Source of the DNA: Bacteroidota bacterium
GTDB taxonomy: Bacteria; Bacteroidota; Ignavibacteria; Tepidaquicellales; Tepidaquicellaceae
DNA: 64,000 bases
Direction: 5' to 3'
Assembly (NCBI GenBank): GCA_018266845.1
Contig: JAFDZO010000001.1
Location: forward strand, 13,565 to 77,564
Shown here: positions 47,636 to 57,477 of the stretch, piece by piece
Layout of the letters: each line of letters opens with the position of its first letter
How positions within the stretch are numbered: the stretch's first letter is position 1
Notes under the pieces: generated by a model
The model's input: the letters and a program-made list of their open reading frames with translations, nothing else
The model's database searches: none
Told to the model about the DNA's origin: nothing
Position numbers and translations under genes: made by a program

Positions 47636-49123
47636 ATGAAGGATAATTTGCCACAAAATACAGACGAAAAGTATATAAAGTACGACGAATCCAAAACTCT
47701 TGAGCAGTATATTCTGGAAGATATTGAAGCATACGAAAACGGAAAAGACAGAAATATTCCGCATGAAGAAATAACAGAAACCGAAATACAGCCGGAAGAG
47801 CAAAAAACAGAAGAAGAAAAACCAGAGGAAGAAGTTCAGCCAAAGGCGCAGGTTCCTGAACCGGGAGAAAGCAATTACCAGATAAACTTAATAAATGAAA
47901 ATTTATTAAGAATCAGAGTTAAAACAAAAAAAGGCGTTAATATAGATTGCTCCGTTAAAGACACAAAGTCTTCGGCGGAAACTCAAAGCAACAGGCTTTA
48001 TCTTCACCCGAAATCCGGGAATGAAGTTCAGGAAGTTGAAATTATCATTTCAATTGACCCTTCTACAGGCGAGCTAATCGTCGAAAAAAAAAAAGATGAA
48101 AACGGATATATAACTCCGCAGCCCGTTATTACTCCAAATCCGGCAGTGGAAAATCTTATCATGCCGGTTGACCTTGGCAGACCCGACGAACCGATAATAC
48201 CGCTTACCGAAGATGAAATTCTTGAGCAGAAAATAGGGAAAAAAAATCCGTACCATTTAGGCAGGCTTTTATACCGCAGAAACATGACAATCGGTATTAT
48301 TTCAGCGGTTGTGTTTGCATGTTTGTGCACTATATTGTTTTACAATTTTTATGGCAAAGCTGAAACGAAAAGCGTTGCTCCTGAATCGAGGTTAATTATC
48401 TTAAATGATATTCCTACTAAAATTAATTTTAAGGAATACGAAGACCCTAATAAGCCGAAAGAGGAGCAAAAGCCCCCGACAACTACTCCTGACCCAAATG
48501 CGCCTCCTACTATAAAGCAAAATATTATTAGAGCGCCAAAAATTAAAAGACCTAGAATTAACACTCCGCAGGACTCTTTATTGACTAATGATGCTACAAA
48601 AGAGCTTGATTCATTAAGAAAATTACAGGCATCGAAGGACAGCCTGAAAAAATTGGATTCGCTGAAGAATCTGACTTCAAAAACAGATTCTATGAAAATT
48701 GATTCTTTAAGCGCATTCAATAATAAAGACGTTGGATTGTTTTTGCCTTACAAACAGTTTGCCCCTAAGTGGTCTCTGATTGATTCCCGCCAAATAAACT
48801 CTCAAACAACAAGTTTTGAGGGGGTTCTTTTAGTGGATTCAACAAATGCTGCTGCTAAAATGAATTTTTTCATTTTCCTTGATAATGACCCAAAGAAGTT
48901 TGACGATGTGTTTAAAGACAAGTCGCAGCTTTTCCCGATGGCAGATTCTTCCATGATTGCTTACGTGCTTCCTCCTTATACTCAAATCGGAAAGACAACA
49001 TATTCATTTTATATTTTCGGAAAGACCCACAAAATAAATGCTACTTTACAAGTAAGCAAAGAGTTTTTTGAACAGTATAAACCTGTAGCGGAAAATATTA
49101 TTAAATATATGAGGGTTAGATAA
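47636..49123 (+). CDS. single-span membrane protein of unknown function
   Basis: A 495-residue protein. Residues 1-215 are acidic and include a small domain-like part (YQINLINENLLRIRVKTKKG). A membrane span is at about 222-242 (IGIISAVVFACLCTILFYNF). A Pro-rich and then Lys/Asp/Ser-rich linker follows (PPTTTPDPNAPPTIKQNI; repeated SLKKLDSLKNL). The C-terminal 120 residues form a compact periplasmic domain (KWSLIDSRQINSQTTSFEGV ... FFIFLDNDPKKF). The layout recalls TonB or secretion-linked anchors, but the C-terminus does not match TonB. A terminator follows. Confidence 0.8.
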   Translation: MKDNLPQNTDEKYIKYDESKTLEQYILEDIEAYENGKDRNIPHEEITETEIQPEEQKTEEEKPEEEVQPKAQVPEPGESNYQINLINENLLRIRVKTKKGVNIDCSVKDTKSSAETQSNRLYLHPKSGNEVQEVEIIISIDPSTGELIVEKKKDENGYITPQPVITPNPAVENLIMPVDLGRPDEPIIPLTEDEILEQKIGKKNPYHLGRLLYRRNMTIGIISAVVFACLCTILFYNFYGKAETKSVAPESRLIILNDIPTKINFKEYEDPNKPKEEQKPPTTTPDPNAPPTIKQNIIRAPKIKRPRINTPQDSLLTNDATKELDSLRKLQASKDSLKKLDSLKNLTSKTDSMKIDSLSAFNNKDVGLFLPYKQFAPKWSLIDSRQINSQTTSFEGVLLVDSTNAAAKMNFFIFLDNDPKKFDDVFKDKSQLFPMADSSMIAYVLPPYTQIGKTTYSFYIFGKTHKINATLQVSKEFFEQYKPVAENIIKYMRVR

Positions 49124-49170
49124 GAAGATACACACTCTCATTTATCCGCAAAAAAACATTCTAAAGCAAA

Positions 49171-49201
49171 AAAGGCTTACCGCAAGATGTAAGCCTTTTT
49201 T
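49171..49201 (+). terminator. rho-independent terminator
   Basis: AAAGGCTTAC, an eight-base loop, GTAAGCC (49189-49195) and six T, about 50 bases after the membrane-protein stop. Confidence 0.85.
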
Positions 49202-49272
49202 ATTGGAATCTGCTGCCAAAGGGGGAGTGGCACAAAACCTTCGGCAACAGATGAATGACACCTTATATTAAA

Positions 49273-49473
49273 TTAAGTAAAATACTTAAATCTTTCGAAG
49301 AACCTCAAACTGCTCATATCCGGAAAATATGAGCTTATCTTGTCTGATTCTTTTTCTTCCGTATTAGTAATGTTACAGCTTTTCGGGTAAACTATTTTGT
49401 TATCGGATATCTTTAGCTGAGCATCGCCTGCTTCTGCATTATCCCCCGATAAATAAATCCAGCATTTGAACAT
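49273..49473 (-). CDS. small hypothetical protein, 66 aa
   Basis: A 66-residue frame (MFKCWIYLSGDNAEAGDAQL start). It has an unusually clear Shine-Dalgarno, AGAAAGGA, eight bases before ATG, rare in this window and the main reason for calling it. There is no signal peptide, membrane span or known motif. It lies downstream of the next small gene, 55 bases apart, and may share its transcript. Confidence 0.6.
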   Translation of the reverse strand: MFKCWIYLSGDNAEAGDAQLKISDNKIVYPKSCNITNTEEKESDKISSYFPDMSSLRFFERFKYFT

Positions 49474-49528
49474 TAATATGTCCTTTCTAATTATAGTTGT
49501 TAGGGGGAGGTAGAATTCTATTCTAAAA

Positions 49529-49744
49529 TTAATCTATAGGTTGAATAAGAATAATTTTTCCGTCATCGGAGTAAACGATTTCGTAAAGTCTGCCATCAAT
49601 ATAAACGAATTCAGAATAGTTGTTTCCTGAAATACTACCGGGATAAACCGGTCTTTCAGGCAGTGTTTCTGAACTAGCAGGCTTTACTAAAAAAAATAAA
49701 ACAAAAACTGAAATTGAAACTATTAAAAGTTTTAGGTATTTCAT
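49529..49744 (-). CDS. small exported protein, 71 aa
   Basis: A 71-residue frame with a clean signal peptide (YLKLLIVSISVFVLFFLVKP, then ASSETLPE) and a mature part of about 45 residues (EFVYIDGRLYEIVYSDDGKI). A strong GGAGGAA Shine-Dalgarno stands five bases before ATG. I do not recognise the family. It shares the gap with the divergent helical-protein gene at 49906. Confidence 0.7.
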   Translation of the reverse strand: MKYLKLLIVSISVFVLFFLVKPASSETLPERPVYPGSISGNNYSEFVYIDGRLYEIVYSDDGKIILIQPID

Positions 49745-49905
49745 TTGTTCCTCCAGGGTTTAGTGTTAATATTGTAATGATGGTGCGCAAAAGCAAAACT
49801 TTTTGTCGAAAAAAATAAAACAGCTGAGTTGACATTATTGATTATTTTCTGGTTTTTTTGAAAAAATTTCAATAATTTAAGGTTATAAAAATAAAATGTA
49901 AAAAA

Positions 49906-51405
49906 ATGATAAATTCTCATTTTATTGACGTTTTAAAGACATTTAATCCTCAAGAGCTGGAAGGTTTTAAAACTTTTCTTGATTCTCCTTACTTTAACAA
50001 GAGGAAGAAGCTTGTTGAATTATTTAATGTCGTAAAGAGTTACTATCCCTTTTTTACAGATGAAAATTTTACACGGGAAAATATTTTTAAAAAAATTTAT
50101 AAAAAAGAAGACTTTAATTATGGAAAAATAAATGAAGGGTTAAGCGCTTTATATAAGCTGTCAATGAATTACATTAAACAAAATGCTATTGAAAAAAATA
50201 AATTATACCCCGATGTAATGTTGATAGAGGAACTGCGAAAGAGATCGCTAAAAAATATTTTTACAATTAAAGATCGAGAAATTAAATCAGAGATAAATCA
50301 ATTTAATGAATTAGACTCGAATCTTTTCCTTAAACAGTATCTTATTGAGATTGAAAGAGCAAACTATGTAATTTTATTTGGCAAAAACCATAGAAAAGAG
50401 AGAATTGATGGTTATTTAAATGTGATGAGAAATATTATGGTGTCCCTTACAAATTTTTATATATCTGAAATTATTTCTTTAAGCGTAAACAATTTCAACT
50501 ATTCAATTTCCTACTCTAGCGAAAGCGGCATTATATTTGAAAAAATTCATAAGTCAGGGTTAATCCAAAGCCTTTTTAAAATTATTGAGCCATTTAATCA
50601 ATATGACTTTTATTTGAGGCTTTTAAATTACTTTTTTGAAGCAATATCTGACATAAATAATAGCAATAAGTATTACGAATATAAGAGCGCGGTTTTTGAA
50701 AATTTGAAGAAAATGAGCACGGATGATATTAACTACCATATTCAGTGCTTATCTTCGTATTGTATAATAAAGAAAAGGCATGAGAAAAGTGCAGAAGAGT
50801 TTTCAAAAGAATATGTTAATCTACAGGAAATCATACTTGAAAAGAAATTGTTTATTGATAGCAGGTCAGAATTTCTACATAAAGATTTGTATATAAATCT
50901 TTTAACAAATTATGATAGCCTTAAAAATAAAGAAAAAGTAAAATTTCTTCTTCAATACTCAAAATATCTTCACCCGGAATTACGTAATGATTTAAAAAAC
51001 TATGGAGAGGCATTATATCATTTTCTCAATTTCTCTTATCAAAAAGCATTAATAAAATTGTATACAGTTAAATTGGACGATAAGTCTCTTGAATCAAGAG
51101 TTAACAATCTTCAGATAAGGTGTTTGTATGAAACAAATGATTTTGTGAGATGTGTAGAAAAAATCAATTTGTATAAAAAGCAAAATAGAAAAAATAATTT
51201 TCTTTCTAAAAAGAAAATTGATAAAGAGCTTGCTTTTCTTTTATTGGTAGAAAACTTAATAAAAGTAAAAGAAAACAAAGGAAAGTTTGATGCTGAATTC
51301 CTTAAAAACAAAATCGAAAAAGATGAATTTATTCCCTCAAAAGAGTGGCTTATTGAAAAATGCTACGAGCTTTACGAAAAGCCGAAACAGATTTCCAATT
51401 ATTGA
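49906..51405 (+). CDS. helical solenoid protein, family A paralog 2
   Basis: A 499-residue protein sharing the N-terminal block of the gene at 40445: LKTFNPQELEGFKTFLDSPY, then YYPFFTDENFTRENIFKKIY, while the helical remainder has diverged strongly. No signal peptide or catalytic motif. Base use is more AT-rich and Lys/Asn-rich than in its neighbours. It has its own terminator and converges on a T9SS gene. I do not know the function; a role as an adaptor or scaffold is only a guess from the helical make-up. Confidence 0.75.
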   Translation: MINSHFIDVLKTFNPQELEGFKTFLDSPYFNKRKKLVELFNVVKSYYPFFTDENFTRENIFKKIYKKEDFNYGKINEGLSALYKLSMNYIKQNAIEKNKLYPDVMLIEELRKRSLKNIFTIKDREIKSEINQFNELDSNLFLKQYLIEIERANYVILFGKNHRKERIDGYLNVMRNIMVSLTNFYISEIISLSVNNFNYSISYSSESGIIFEKIHKSGLIQSLFKIIEPFNQYDFYLRLLNYFFEAISDINNSNKYYEYKSAVFENLKKMSTDDINYHIQCLSSYCIIKKRHEKSAEEFSKEYVNLQEIILEKKLFIDSRSEFLHKDLYINLLTNYDSLKNKEKVKFLLQYSKYLHPELRNDLKNYGEALYHFLNFSYQKALIKLYTVKLDDKSLESRVNNLQIRCLYETNDFVRCVEKINLYKKQNRKNNFLSKKKIDKELAFLLLVENLIKVKENKGKFDAEFLKNKIEKDEFIPSKEWLIEKCYELYEKPKQISNY

Positions 51406-51411
51406 AAAGCT

Positions 51412-51438
51412 CCCCGCAGTTACCTGCGGGGTTTTTTA
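51412..51438 (+). terminator. rho-independent terminator
   Basis: CCCCGCAG (51412-51419), loop TTAC, CTGCGGGG (51424-51431), T run. Seven bases after the stop of the helical protein gene. Confidence 0.9.
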
Positions 51439-51480
51439 TAGCAGGGAGCAGACTATAATTGCTTTTTGAGTCATGAGAGT

Positions 51481-52809
51481 TTATTTTAAGAGAGTCATTT
51501 TTTTTACTTCACTTACACCATCAGTTTCTAACCTGTAAAAGTAAACACCGCTCGAAAGCCCTTCGCCCGAAAAACTTGCTTCATAATATCCGGGCTGTTG
51601 ATATTCCGAAACAACCTTTTCAACAACTCTGCCGTTAATATCATATACTATCAGACTTACGAAAGATGAGTTGTGTATTCCGTATCTGATGTTAGTTGTA
51701 GGATTAAAAGGATTGGGAAAATTCTGCATTAGCTCTATAGAGTTCGGTACAAATCCTTCAATCTTTTTTATTGAAGTAACACTTTGAACTATAGGGGAAA
51801 GCTGTCTTATTACATCGTTCATTCCTTCCGATAAATCAGGGTGAACTTTATCTGCTCCAAGAAATCTGTTTTCATTAGAGCTGAATAAGGCATATAAATC
51901 AAGCCCGCGCTTCACCTTCGGGTTAGCGGCATTTTCGTTCATAACAGTGTTCCATATATCCCTGTATTGAATCTGCGTAGAAGCATCTACGAAACTTTCT
52001 TTAGTATGATGAATAGAATTGTAAACAACCTTTACTCCTAATCCATTCAAAAAAGAAATATAATTTCTCATATCATTCCCGAAGCTTGAAGCAGGGTATC
52101 CGTTATGAGCATTGTTTGCTCCGAAAAAGAAAACTGCAATAGGGTATGCAGTATGGTTTGCATATCTTCCTCCAGCAAGATATTCGTTGTGATAGTCATT
52201 ATACCAATCGGAGTGCTGCGAGCCGTTTACACCTCTATTTATAACAGATATTTTTTTTCCGGTTGATAAGCGCAGAGCAGTCTGAAGCATGTGGGCTGCA
52301 TTATCCTGATAATTATATGACTCATCTCCGCAGCGTATAAGTGTTTTCAACATGCACTGGTCTCCGTAATCTATAAGCGAGTGTCCCCATAACACAATGT
52401 GGAGAGTGTCTGCTCCGCTTAAAACCGGCTCTGCCGATGTTGTAAAATTTATCACATTACTTGAAGGCGACCAAAGGCTGCCGTTATTGTAAATTGCGTT
52501 TGCAATGTACTGCTGCCCCGCTTTGCAGCCTAAAATATTTTTTGAGGTCAAGTCGTATTGGTCTGCAGTAAAAGGAAAAGACATCCAGCTTCCCGAAGTA
52601 TCGCACTGATTCCACCATGTGTCCATTACCGTATCGCCTGCCGCTTCTCTTATTATCCAACGCGTATTTTTTACCTCCGGTGATACGTTTGTAAGAGTTA
52701 ATGTAAAGCTGCCCCATGTAATATTTGAAACAGAAATTACCGGAGCGCTTAACTGAGCATAAATAGGGAATGAAACGAGAAGAAATAAAATTAAGATTTT
52801 ATGTTTCAT
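51481..52809 (-). CDS. T9SS-exported SGNH-like hydrolase with FN3-like N-terminus
   Basis: A 442-residue exported protein. The signal peptide (ILILFLLVSFPIYAQ) is followed by an FN3-like domain at about 20-125. Residues about 135-335 carry the SGNH blocks: HIVLWGHSLIDYGDQ (nucleophile Ser in GHS), INRGVNGSQHSDW (Gly), VFFFGANNAHNGY (Asn) and LGADKVHPDLSEGM (Asp/His pair). SGNH enzymes are esterases or acetyl-hydrolases on glycans and lipids. The C-terminus is a T9SS sorting domain (LMQNFPNPFNPTTNIRYGIH ... VKKMTLLK). A surface esterase is likely; the substrate is unknown. Confidence 0.85.
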   Translation of the reverse strand: MKHKILILFLLVSFPIYAQLSAPVISVSNITWGSFTLTLTNVSPEVKNTRWIIREAAGDTVMDTWWNQCDTSGSWMSFPFTADQYDLTSKNILGCKAGQQYIANAIYNNGSLWSPSSNVINFTTSAEPVLSGADTLHIVLWGHSLIDYGDQCMLKTLIRCGDESYNYQDNAAHMLQTALRLSTGKKISVINRGVNGSQHSDWYNDYHNEYLAGGRYANHTAYPIAVFFFGANNAHNGYPASSFGNDMRNYISFLNGLGVKVVYNSIHHTKESFVDASTQIQYRDIWNTVMNENAANPKVKRGLDLYALFSSNENRFLGADKVHPDLSEGMNDVIRQLSPIVQSVTSIKKIEGFVPNSIELMQNFPNPFNPTTNIRYGIHNSSFVSLIVYDINGRVVEKVVSEYQQPGYYEASFSGEGLSSGVYFYRLETDGVSEVKKMTLLK

Positions 52810-52903
52810 ATTCTTGTTTTGAAGATTTCTATTTGTTCTATTATTTAGGTTTAAAATTATTTGTCAGTATTTTTTCTTACAACCGGCAACAATAAACCGA
52901 TAG

Positions 52904-55480
52904 CTATTTTACCACCATCATCTTCTTTGTATCAATAAAATCTTCAGTTGTCAGCCTATAGAAATATACGCCTGATGAAAGGTCATAACCGCTGAATTTA
53001 GTAATCTGCTTTCCTGCCCGTCTGTATTCATCAATTAAAGTAGCAATCAATTTTCCTGTAATATCAAAAACCTGCAGCTTAACGCCTCCGCCTTTTTTCA
53101 TATTGAATTCAATCGTTGTTAATGGATTAAACGGATTCGGATAGTTTTGCTTCAGGTAATAGTCGTTCACAATGGAGCCGTTGTTTCCGATTACCGATGG
53201 GTCTTCGGATAAATCGCGGATATAAATTCCTCTCCCAAATGTTGCAGCAAATATTATAAAGTGGTCAGATACAAATCCGCTGTCTATATATGTCATTTCG
53301 GTAACCTTTACCGCTTTAGGAGCGCCATTATCCCATTTGTACCAGTGGTTACCTCCGTCAGTTGTGCCAAAAAATCCGAATCCCTGTGTGCCCACATATA
53401 TTTTATTAGGGTCAGTCGGATGGGCAACAACATCTGCCATCGGAACGTCATCCAATCCTGCTCCTGTTATGTTCACCCAGTTTAACCCAAGGTTTGTTGA
53501 GCGGAAAATTTTATTTCCAACTGAATTTGTTCCGCTCGTTATTGCGAATGCTATGTTCGGGTTACGCGGGCTGAATCTCACGCGCTCGATTTGATTTTTT
53601 CCGACTCCGTTTGGAGTTCTGTCGCCCCACGTTCCGCCGCTGTAAACTTTCAGCTTTCCTGTATTAACTCCTCCCGTATCATTGGGGCATGCGAAGACCG
53701 TTCCGTTATCACTTACTGTTATCATTCTGTTAATAAAGTATGGTCCTGTGGGGCAGTTTAAATCGTTCCATGAGCTTCCGTCGTTAGTTGACATCCATAC
53801 GGTCTTGCATACGTTTGTATATAAATTTACTGGGGACTGTTTGTCGGTTCTGATACATTGATACCATTGACCGCAGGGATTGGATATATTTGAACTTATA
53901 TCTGACCAAGTTGTATAATCTCCTCCCGATGTGCTTTTGAACCATCTGAATGGAAGTCCTCCTGTAGGAAAAACTCCAACACTGCAATAAACTTTATTGG
54001 TATTAAAAGGATGAAAAGCCACTCCTGAGCCGTCGCCTCCAAGAGTCATCTTATAATTATCACCGCCAAGATGAGAAATGCAGACACCATTGTGTTCCAG
54101 CCCGATTGCCTGGTCAAGCTCGAATGAAGGACTTATTGCAATGTAAAAAATTTCAGAGCATGCCATTACATTATCAGGTGTGAACCATGTTGCCCCTTTA
54201 TCGGTCGATTTAAAAACTCCACCATCGCAGGTGCACCAGACTTCTGTGTTACTCTTCCATGCAATTGATGTTACGTCCGGGTGCATATAGTTATCATCCA
54301 CTTGTGTCCACTCAGTTCCGCCGTTTGTTGAGCGCGCCATAAAAACACCTCCTGCAATTACCGTATTCGGGTCGTTCGGGCAAACGCCAATGGCGCAATT
54401 ATTGAATCCCTGATTACCTAAGATTGCCCGTGCATTTGTATCTAAAGACCAGTTTGCTCCGCTATTAGTGCTTTTGGCAATGCCGAATGTTTTATTTGTT
54501 AAATCAACTATGTTTGCGAACAAAAAATTCGGGAAGTTTTTGCAAACAGTAATTCTGGAATTTCTTATTGTAGTAGCGGGCTGGTAAATGAGATTCCAGT
54601 TTAATCCTGCATTAGTTGATTTATAAAATCCTCTTCTTATTGAACCTTCTCTCACCGCATACATTATATCAGGGTTTGAAGGGTCAAGCTGAAGGTCTGA
54701 GATTCTTTGAAAGTTTTCAATTGTTGTATCGCCAACAATAATTTTGTCCCAGCTTGAGCCGTCATTTGATGTTCTGAACAAACCCTCCGAAGAAGCTGCG
54801 AGAATTATGTTCGGATTTGTTCTGTGAAACTTTATTGAGTTGAACCAATACGGAGTCTGCCCTGGCAGGTTTTGCTGCTGGAATGTTGCAGCATTATTTC
54901 TGGTTCTCCAAAGCCCTGTACCTCCGTCATCATTTCCGGGGCGGTAAAGTCCTGTACCGACAAAGAAATCTGAATCATGTGCCGGATGAGTTGCAAATGC
55001 TCCGATTTTTTGCGTGTTTAGGTTTTCAGAATAAGGAATAGGAACAGTTAAAAAAGGTCCTGCCCACAATCCGCCGTGGGCAGAGGCAATCCAGTAATTG
55101 CCGTTGCGGTCGAAATCTACCATCATACATCTGCCGGTATATTTTTGCAGAACATCTGAAGAATACATGTTTCTGATTCCCGCGGGACCATACATAGACC
55201 ACGGGATTAACTGCGCATCTTCCTGTGAGCGTTTGTTCTTGTGGTAATTATCAAGATTGTTCCAGATTTCGTTTTGCTTTTCTGGAGAAATATTTACAAA
55301 TCTTTTGTTTTCAAGTTCGGCATCTTTTTCTTTGTTTTCAAAATTTTCTTTTTCTTCGTTTTCAAATATTTCATGCTTACCCGATTCATTTTCTATTTTG
55401 TCGTTGCTTTCTTTTAAAATAAAAGCAGTAAGGAAAACTGCTGCTGCAAAAAGAGAGAAGAGAGAAATCTTAAATTTCAT
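52904..55480 (-). CDS. T9SS-exported Asp-box propeller protein
   Basis: An 858-residue exported protein. The signal peptide is FKISLFSLFAAAVFLTAFIL, then a Glu/Lys-rich linker (residues 25-75). Asp boxes are frequent: GLFRTSNDGSSW, GFYKSTNAGLNW, GIAKSTNSGANW, GVFKSTDKGATW and IFRSTNLGLNW. The sorting domain begins YLKQNYPNPFNPLTTIEFNM and ends DTKKMMVVK. The start overlaps the stop of the small membrane protein gene by four bases (ATGA), so the two are co-transcribed. Confidence 0.92.
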   Translation of the reverse strand: MKFKISLFSLFAAAVFLTAFILKESNDKIENESGKHEIFENEEKENFENKEKDAELENKRFVNISPEKQNEIWNNLDNYHKNKRSQEDAQLIPWSMYGPAGIRNMYSSDVLQKYTGRCMMVDFDRNGNYWIASAHGGLWAGPFLTVPIPYSENLNTQKIGAFATHPAHDSDFFVGTGLYRPGNDDGGTGLWRTRNNAATFQQQNLPGQTPYWFNSIKFHRTNPNIILAASSEGLFRTSNDGSSWDKIIVGDTTIENFQRISDLQLDPSNPDIMYAVREGSIRRGFYKSTNAGLNWNLIYQPATTIRNSRITVCKNFPNFLFANIVDLTNKTFGIAKSTNSGANWSLDTNARAILGNQGFNNCAIGVCPNDPNTVIAGGVFMARSTNGGTEWTQVDDNYMHPDVTSIAWKSNTEVWCTCDGGVFKSTDKGATWFTPDNVMACSEIFYIAISPSFELDQAIGLEHNGVCISHLGGDNYKMTLGGDGSGVAFHPFNTNKVYCSVGVFPTGGLPFRWFKSTSGGDYTTWSDISSNISNPCGQWYQCIRTDKQSPVNLYTNVCKTVWMSTNDGSSWNDLNCPTGPYFINRMITVSDNGTVFACPNDTGGVNTGKLKVYSGGTWGDRTPNGVGKNQIERVRFSPRNPNIAFAITSGTNSVGNKIFRSTNLGLNWVNITGAGLDDVPMADVVAHPTDPNKIYVGTQGFGFFGTTDGGNHWYKWDNGAPKAVKVTEMTYIDSGFVSDHFIIFAATFGRGIYIRDLSEDPSVIGNNGSIVNDYYLKQNYPNPFNPLTTIEFNMKKGGGVKLQVFDITGKLIATLIDEYRRAGKQITKFSGYDLSSGVYFYRLTTEDFIDTKKMMVVK

Positions 55481-55704
55481 AAGACTATTATTAAGGTTAT
55501 TAAAATTAAAGTTATAATTGTCAGCAGTACAATTGTCAAAAATTTTCTTTTTACTTTTGCTTTTAGGCTGACTGCTGCTATAACTAGATTTGATAGGGAG
55601 CCGAGAAAGAGATAAGATTGTCTTTCAGAGAAAATTATAGCCGTTACCAATATCGCGGCTATTGTTGTTACCAGGTATATTAAGACAAGATTTTCGTATC
55701 TCAT
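55477..55704 (-). CDS. small two-span membrane protein, 75 aa
   Basis: A 75-residue protein with two hydrophobic segments (LVLIYLVTTIAAILVTAIIF and FLTIVLLTIITLILITLIIV) around a short polar turn with Lys/Arg (SLKAKVKRKF). It overlaps the T9SS propeller gene by an ATGA junction, which is the main support for its being real. No family is recognised. Confidence 0.55.
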   Translation of the reverse strand: MRYENLVLIYLVTTIAAILVTAIIFSERQSYLFLGSLSNLVIAAVSLKAKVKRKFLTIVLLTIITLILITLIIVL

Positions 55705-56382
55705 AAAGATTTCTGATACAAAAATACCTTTTTTGCCCTCCTTCAGGCATTAAATATTATGACTTTTTTATGTAAAAAAGCGACAAATTCTGTTTCTTAA
55801 CCGATTTTTAGAGTCCGGCGCTTTAGTACATTAATAATATAGTGAAATTTTTGCGCGGCTGTCTAACAGTTTATTTTGAGTTTGTATCTTTTAAACCGAT
55901 TCTGGTGAATGAATATATCAAAATGGTAGTGATTTGGAGTTTTTCTTTTGCTTATGTTCTTTTCAATAATTCAGGCAAAAATCGTTTAGCTTTGAAAAGA
56001 AATTCATTTTTATGAAAATCTAATCACTAAACTTATAATAAACAAAAATATATTATTTCGAGTAGGTAATATGAGCAAAACACTGCAATTTTGAGCTTAG
56101 GAAATCAATAGCAAGAGATATGGGTGTAACTGACTTTCTTCGTAATGAGGAAAAAATCAAAATGTATTGTAGTTTTAAAGAATGAATATTTTGTGGGATT
56201 TTTCAACCAGAAACAGGTTTTTAGCAGCTTTAACGGTCTTGCAACTTTTGCTATACTTTTACGAATACATTATTATTATATTCCACTCGCACAACCTCCT
56301 ATATACTCGCACATAAATAGGAAACATTCAAATCCAGTATTGTAAGTTTTCCGTAATTTTTTATAAATAAAATATTTGTGTG
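55705..56382. other. intergenic gap with no recognised gene
   Basis: About 680 bases. A 66-codon frame (56145-56345) and a 36-codon frame (about 56071-56184) exist but have no family features, Shine-Dalgarno sequence or conserved motif. No hairpin with a T run was seen. Very AT-rich; it should hold the promoter of the cytochrome gene. Confidence 0.5.
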
Positions 56383-57363
56383 ATGAAGAAATTCCTCAAA
56401 GTTGTTTACATCCTTTTGCTTATAATAGCAGTGGGACTCGTTTCAGGTTACATTTACATGCAGAAAAAATTCCCTGCCGTAGGTGAAGCTCCAAACATAA
56501 AAATTGAACCAACCGAACAGCGTCTTGCGCGCGGTAAATATTTATTCAATAGCGTTGCAGGATGTGCTGACTGCCACTCGACCAGAGACTGGTCAAAGCT
56601 GACAGGACCCATTGTTCCCGGTACAGAAGGAAAAGGTGGAGAACCGTTTGATGAAAGAATCGGCTTGCCCGGCTCATTTCCTTCCAAAAATATTACACCG
56701 GCAGCGCTTGGAAACTGGACAGACGGCGAAATTTACAGAGCCATTACATCAGGCGTAAGTAAAGATGGCGAACCTCTTTTCCCGATTATGCCTTATCCAA
56801 ATTTTGCAAAAATGGATAAGGAAGATATATATTCAATCATTGCTTACTTAAGAACACTTGCCCCGATTCAGAATGAAGTTCCAAAGCACGATGCAAAGTT
56901 TCCGATGAATTTAATTATGCGCACCATACCGGCGCCTCCTGACCATCAGCCTATTCCCGATAGAAGTAATACAGTAGCTTACGGAAAGTATCTCGTTACA
57001 TCGGCTGGCTGCGGTGAATGTCATTCTCAATCCGATAAAGGCGTTCCTGTTGCCGGTAAAGAATTTGCCGGAGGTGTAGTGTTCGATATAGGACCATGGA
57101 TTAACCAGTCTGCAAACATTACGCCCGATAACGAAACAGGTATAGGGAAATGGACTAAGGAAGATTTTATTAAAAGATTCAAATCATGCTCGACACCGGA
57201 ATACAAAAATACTGCCTGGAAGGAAGGTGAGTTCCAGACTATAATGCCCTGGACTTTTGTTTCCCAGATGTCAGAGGAAGATTTAGGCGCAATCTATGAT
57301 TATCTGCATTCTTTGCCCGCTGTAAAAAATTCTGTTGAAAAGTTTAAGCCCGGAAAAAAGTAA
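56383..57363 (+). CDS. membrane-anchored dihaem cytochrome c
   Basis: A 326-residue protein with an N-terminal anchor (FLKVVYILLLIIAVGLVSGY) and two c-type cytochrome domains. Haem sites are CADCH (residues about 63-67) and CGECH (about 212-216), with distal Met candidates in FPIMPYPNF and TIMPWTF. The spacing and the NITPxxxTGIGxW motif (SANITPDNETGIGKWTKEDF) are those of cytochrome c domains in alcohol- or sorbitol-dehydrogenase-type electron transfer. No dehydrogenase is encoded here; it may feed a terminal oxidase. ATG at 56383 is preferred over GTG one codon before. A terminator follows. Confidence 0.92.
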   Translation: MKKFLKVVYILLLIIAVGLVSGYIYMQKKFPAVGEAPNIKIEPTEQRLARGKYLFNSVAGCADCHSTRDWSKLTGPIVPGTEGKGGEPFDERIGLPGSFPSKNITPAALGNWTDGEIYRAITSGVSKDGEPLFPIMPYPNFAKMDKEDIYSIIAYLRTLAPIQNEVPKHDAKFPMNLIMRTIPAPPDHQPIPDRSNTVAYGKYLVTSAGCGECHSQSDKGVPVAGKEFAGGVVFDIGPWINQSANITPDNETGIGKWTKEDFIKRFKSCSTPEYKNTAWKEGEFQTIMPWTFVSQMSEEDLGAIYDYLHSLPAVKNSVEKFKPGKK

Positions 57364-57393
57364 TAAACCGGGTTACTCCATAATTATATATTA

Positions 57394-57427
57394 AACCTCT
57401 CTTGCTGTTTGCAGGAGAGGTTTTTTT
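57394..57427 (+). terminator. rho-independent terminator
   Basis: AACCTCTC (57394-57401), a 13-base loop, GAGAGG (57415-57420) and seven T, about 30 bases after the cytochrome gene stop. Confidence 0.8.
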
Positions 57428-57477
57428 ATACCTTCTTATTTGCTTTTTTCTTTTCACGCCTTGCAGTAACTTTAACT

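Noticed and set aside
56145-56345. 66-codon ORF before the cytochrome gene
   Set aside because: No recognisable domain, odd composition and no Shine-Dalgarno sequence; probably chance in an AT-rich gap.
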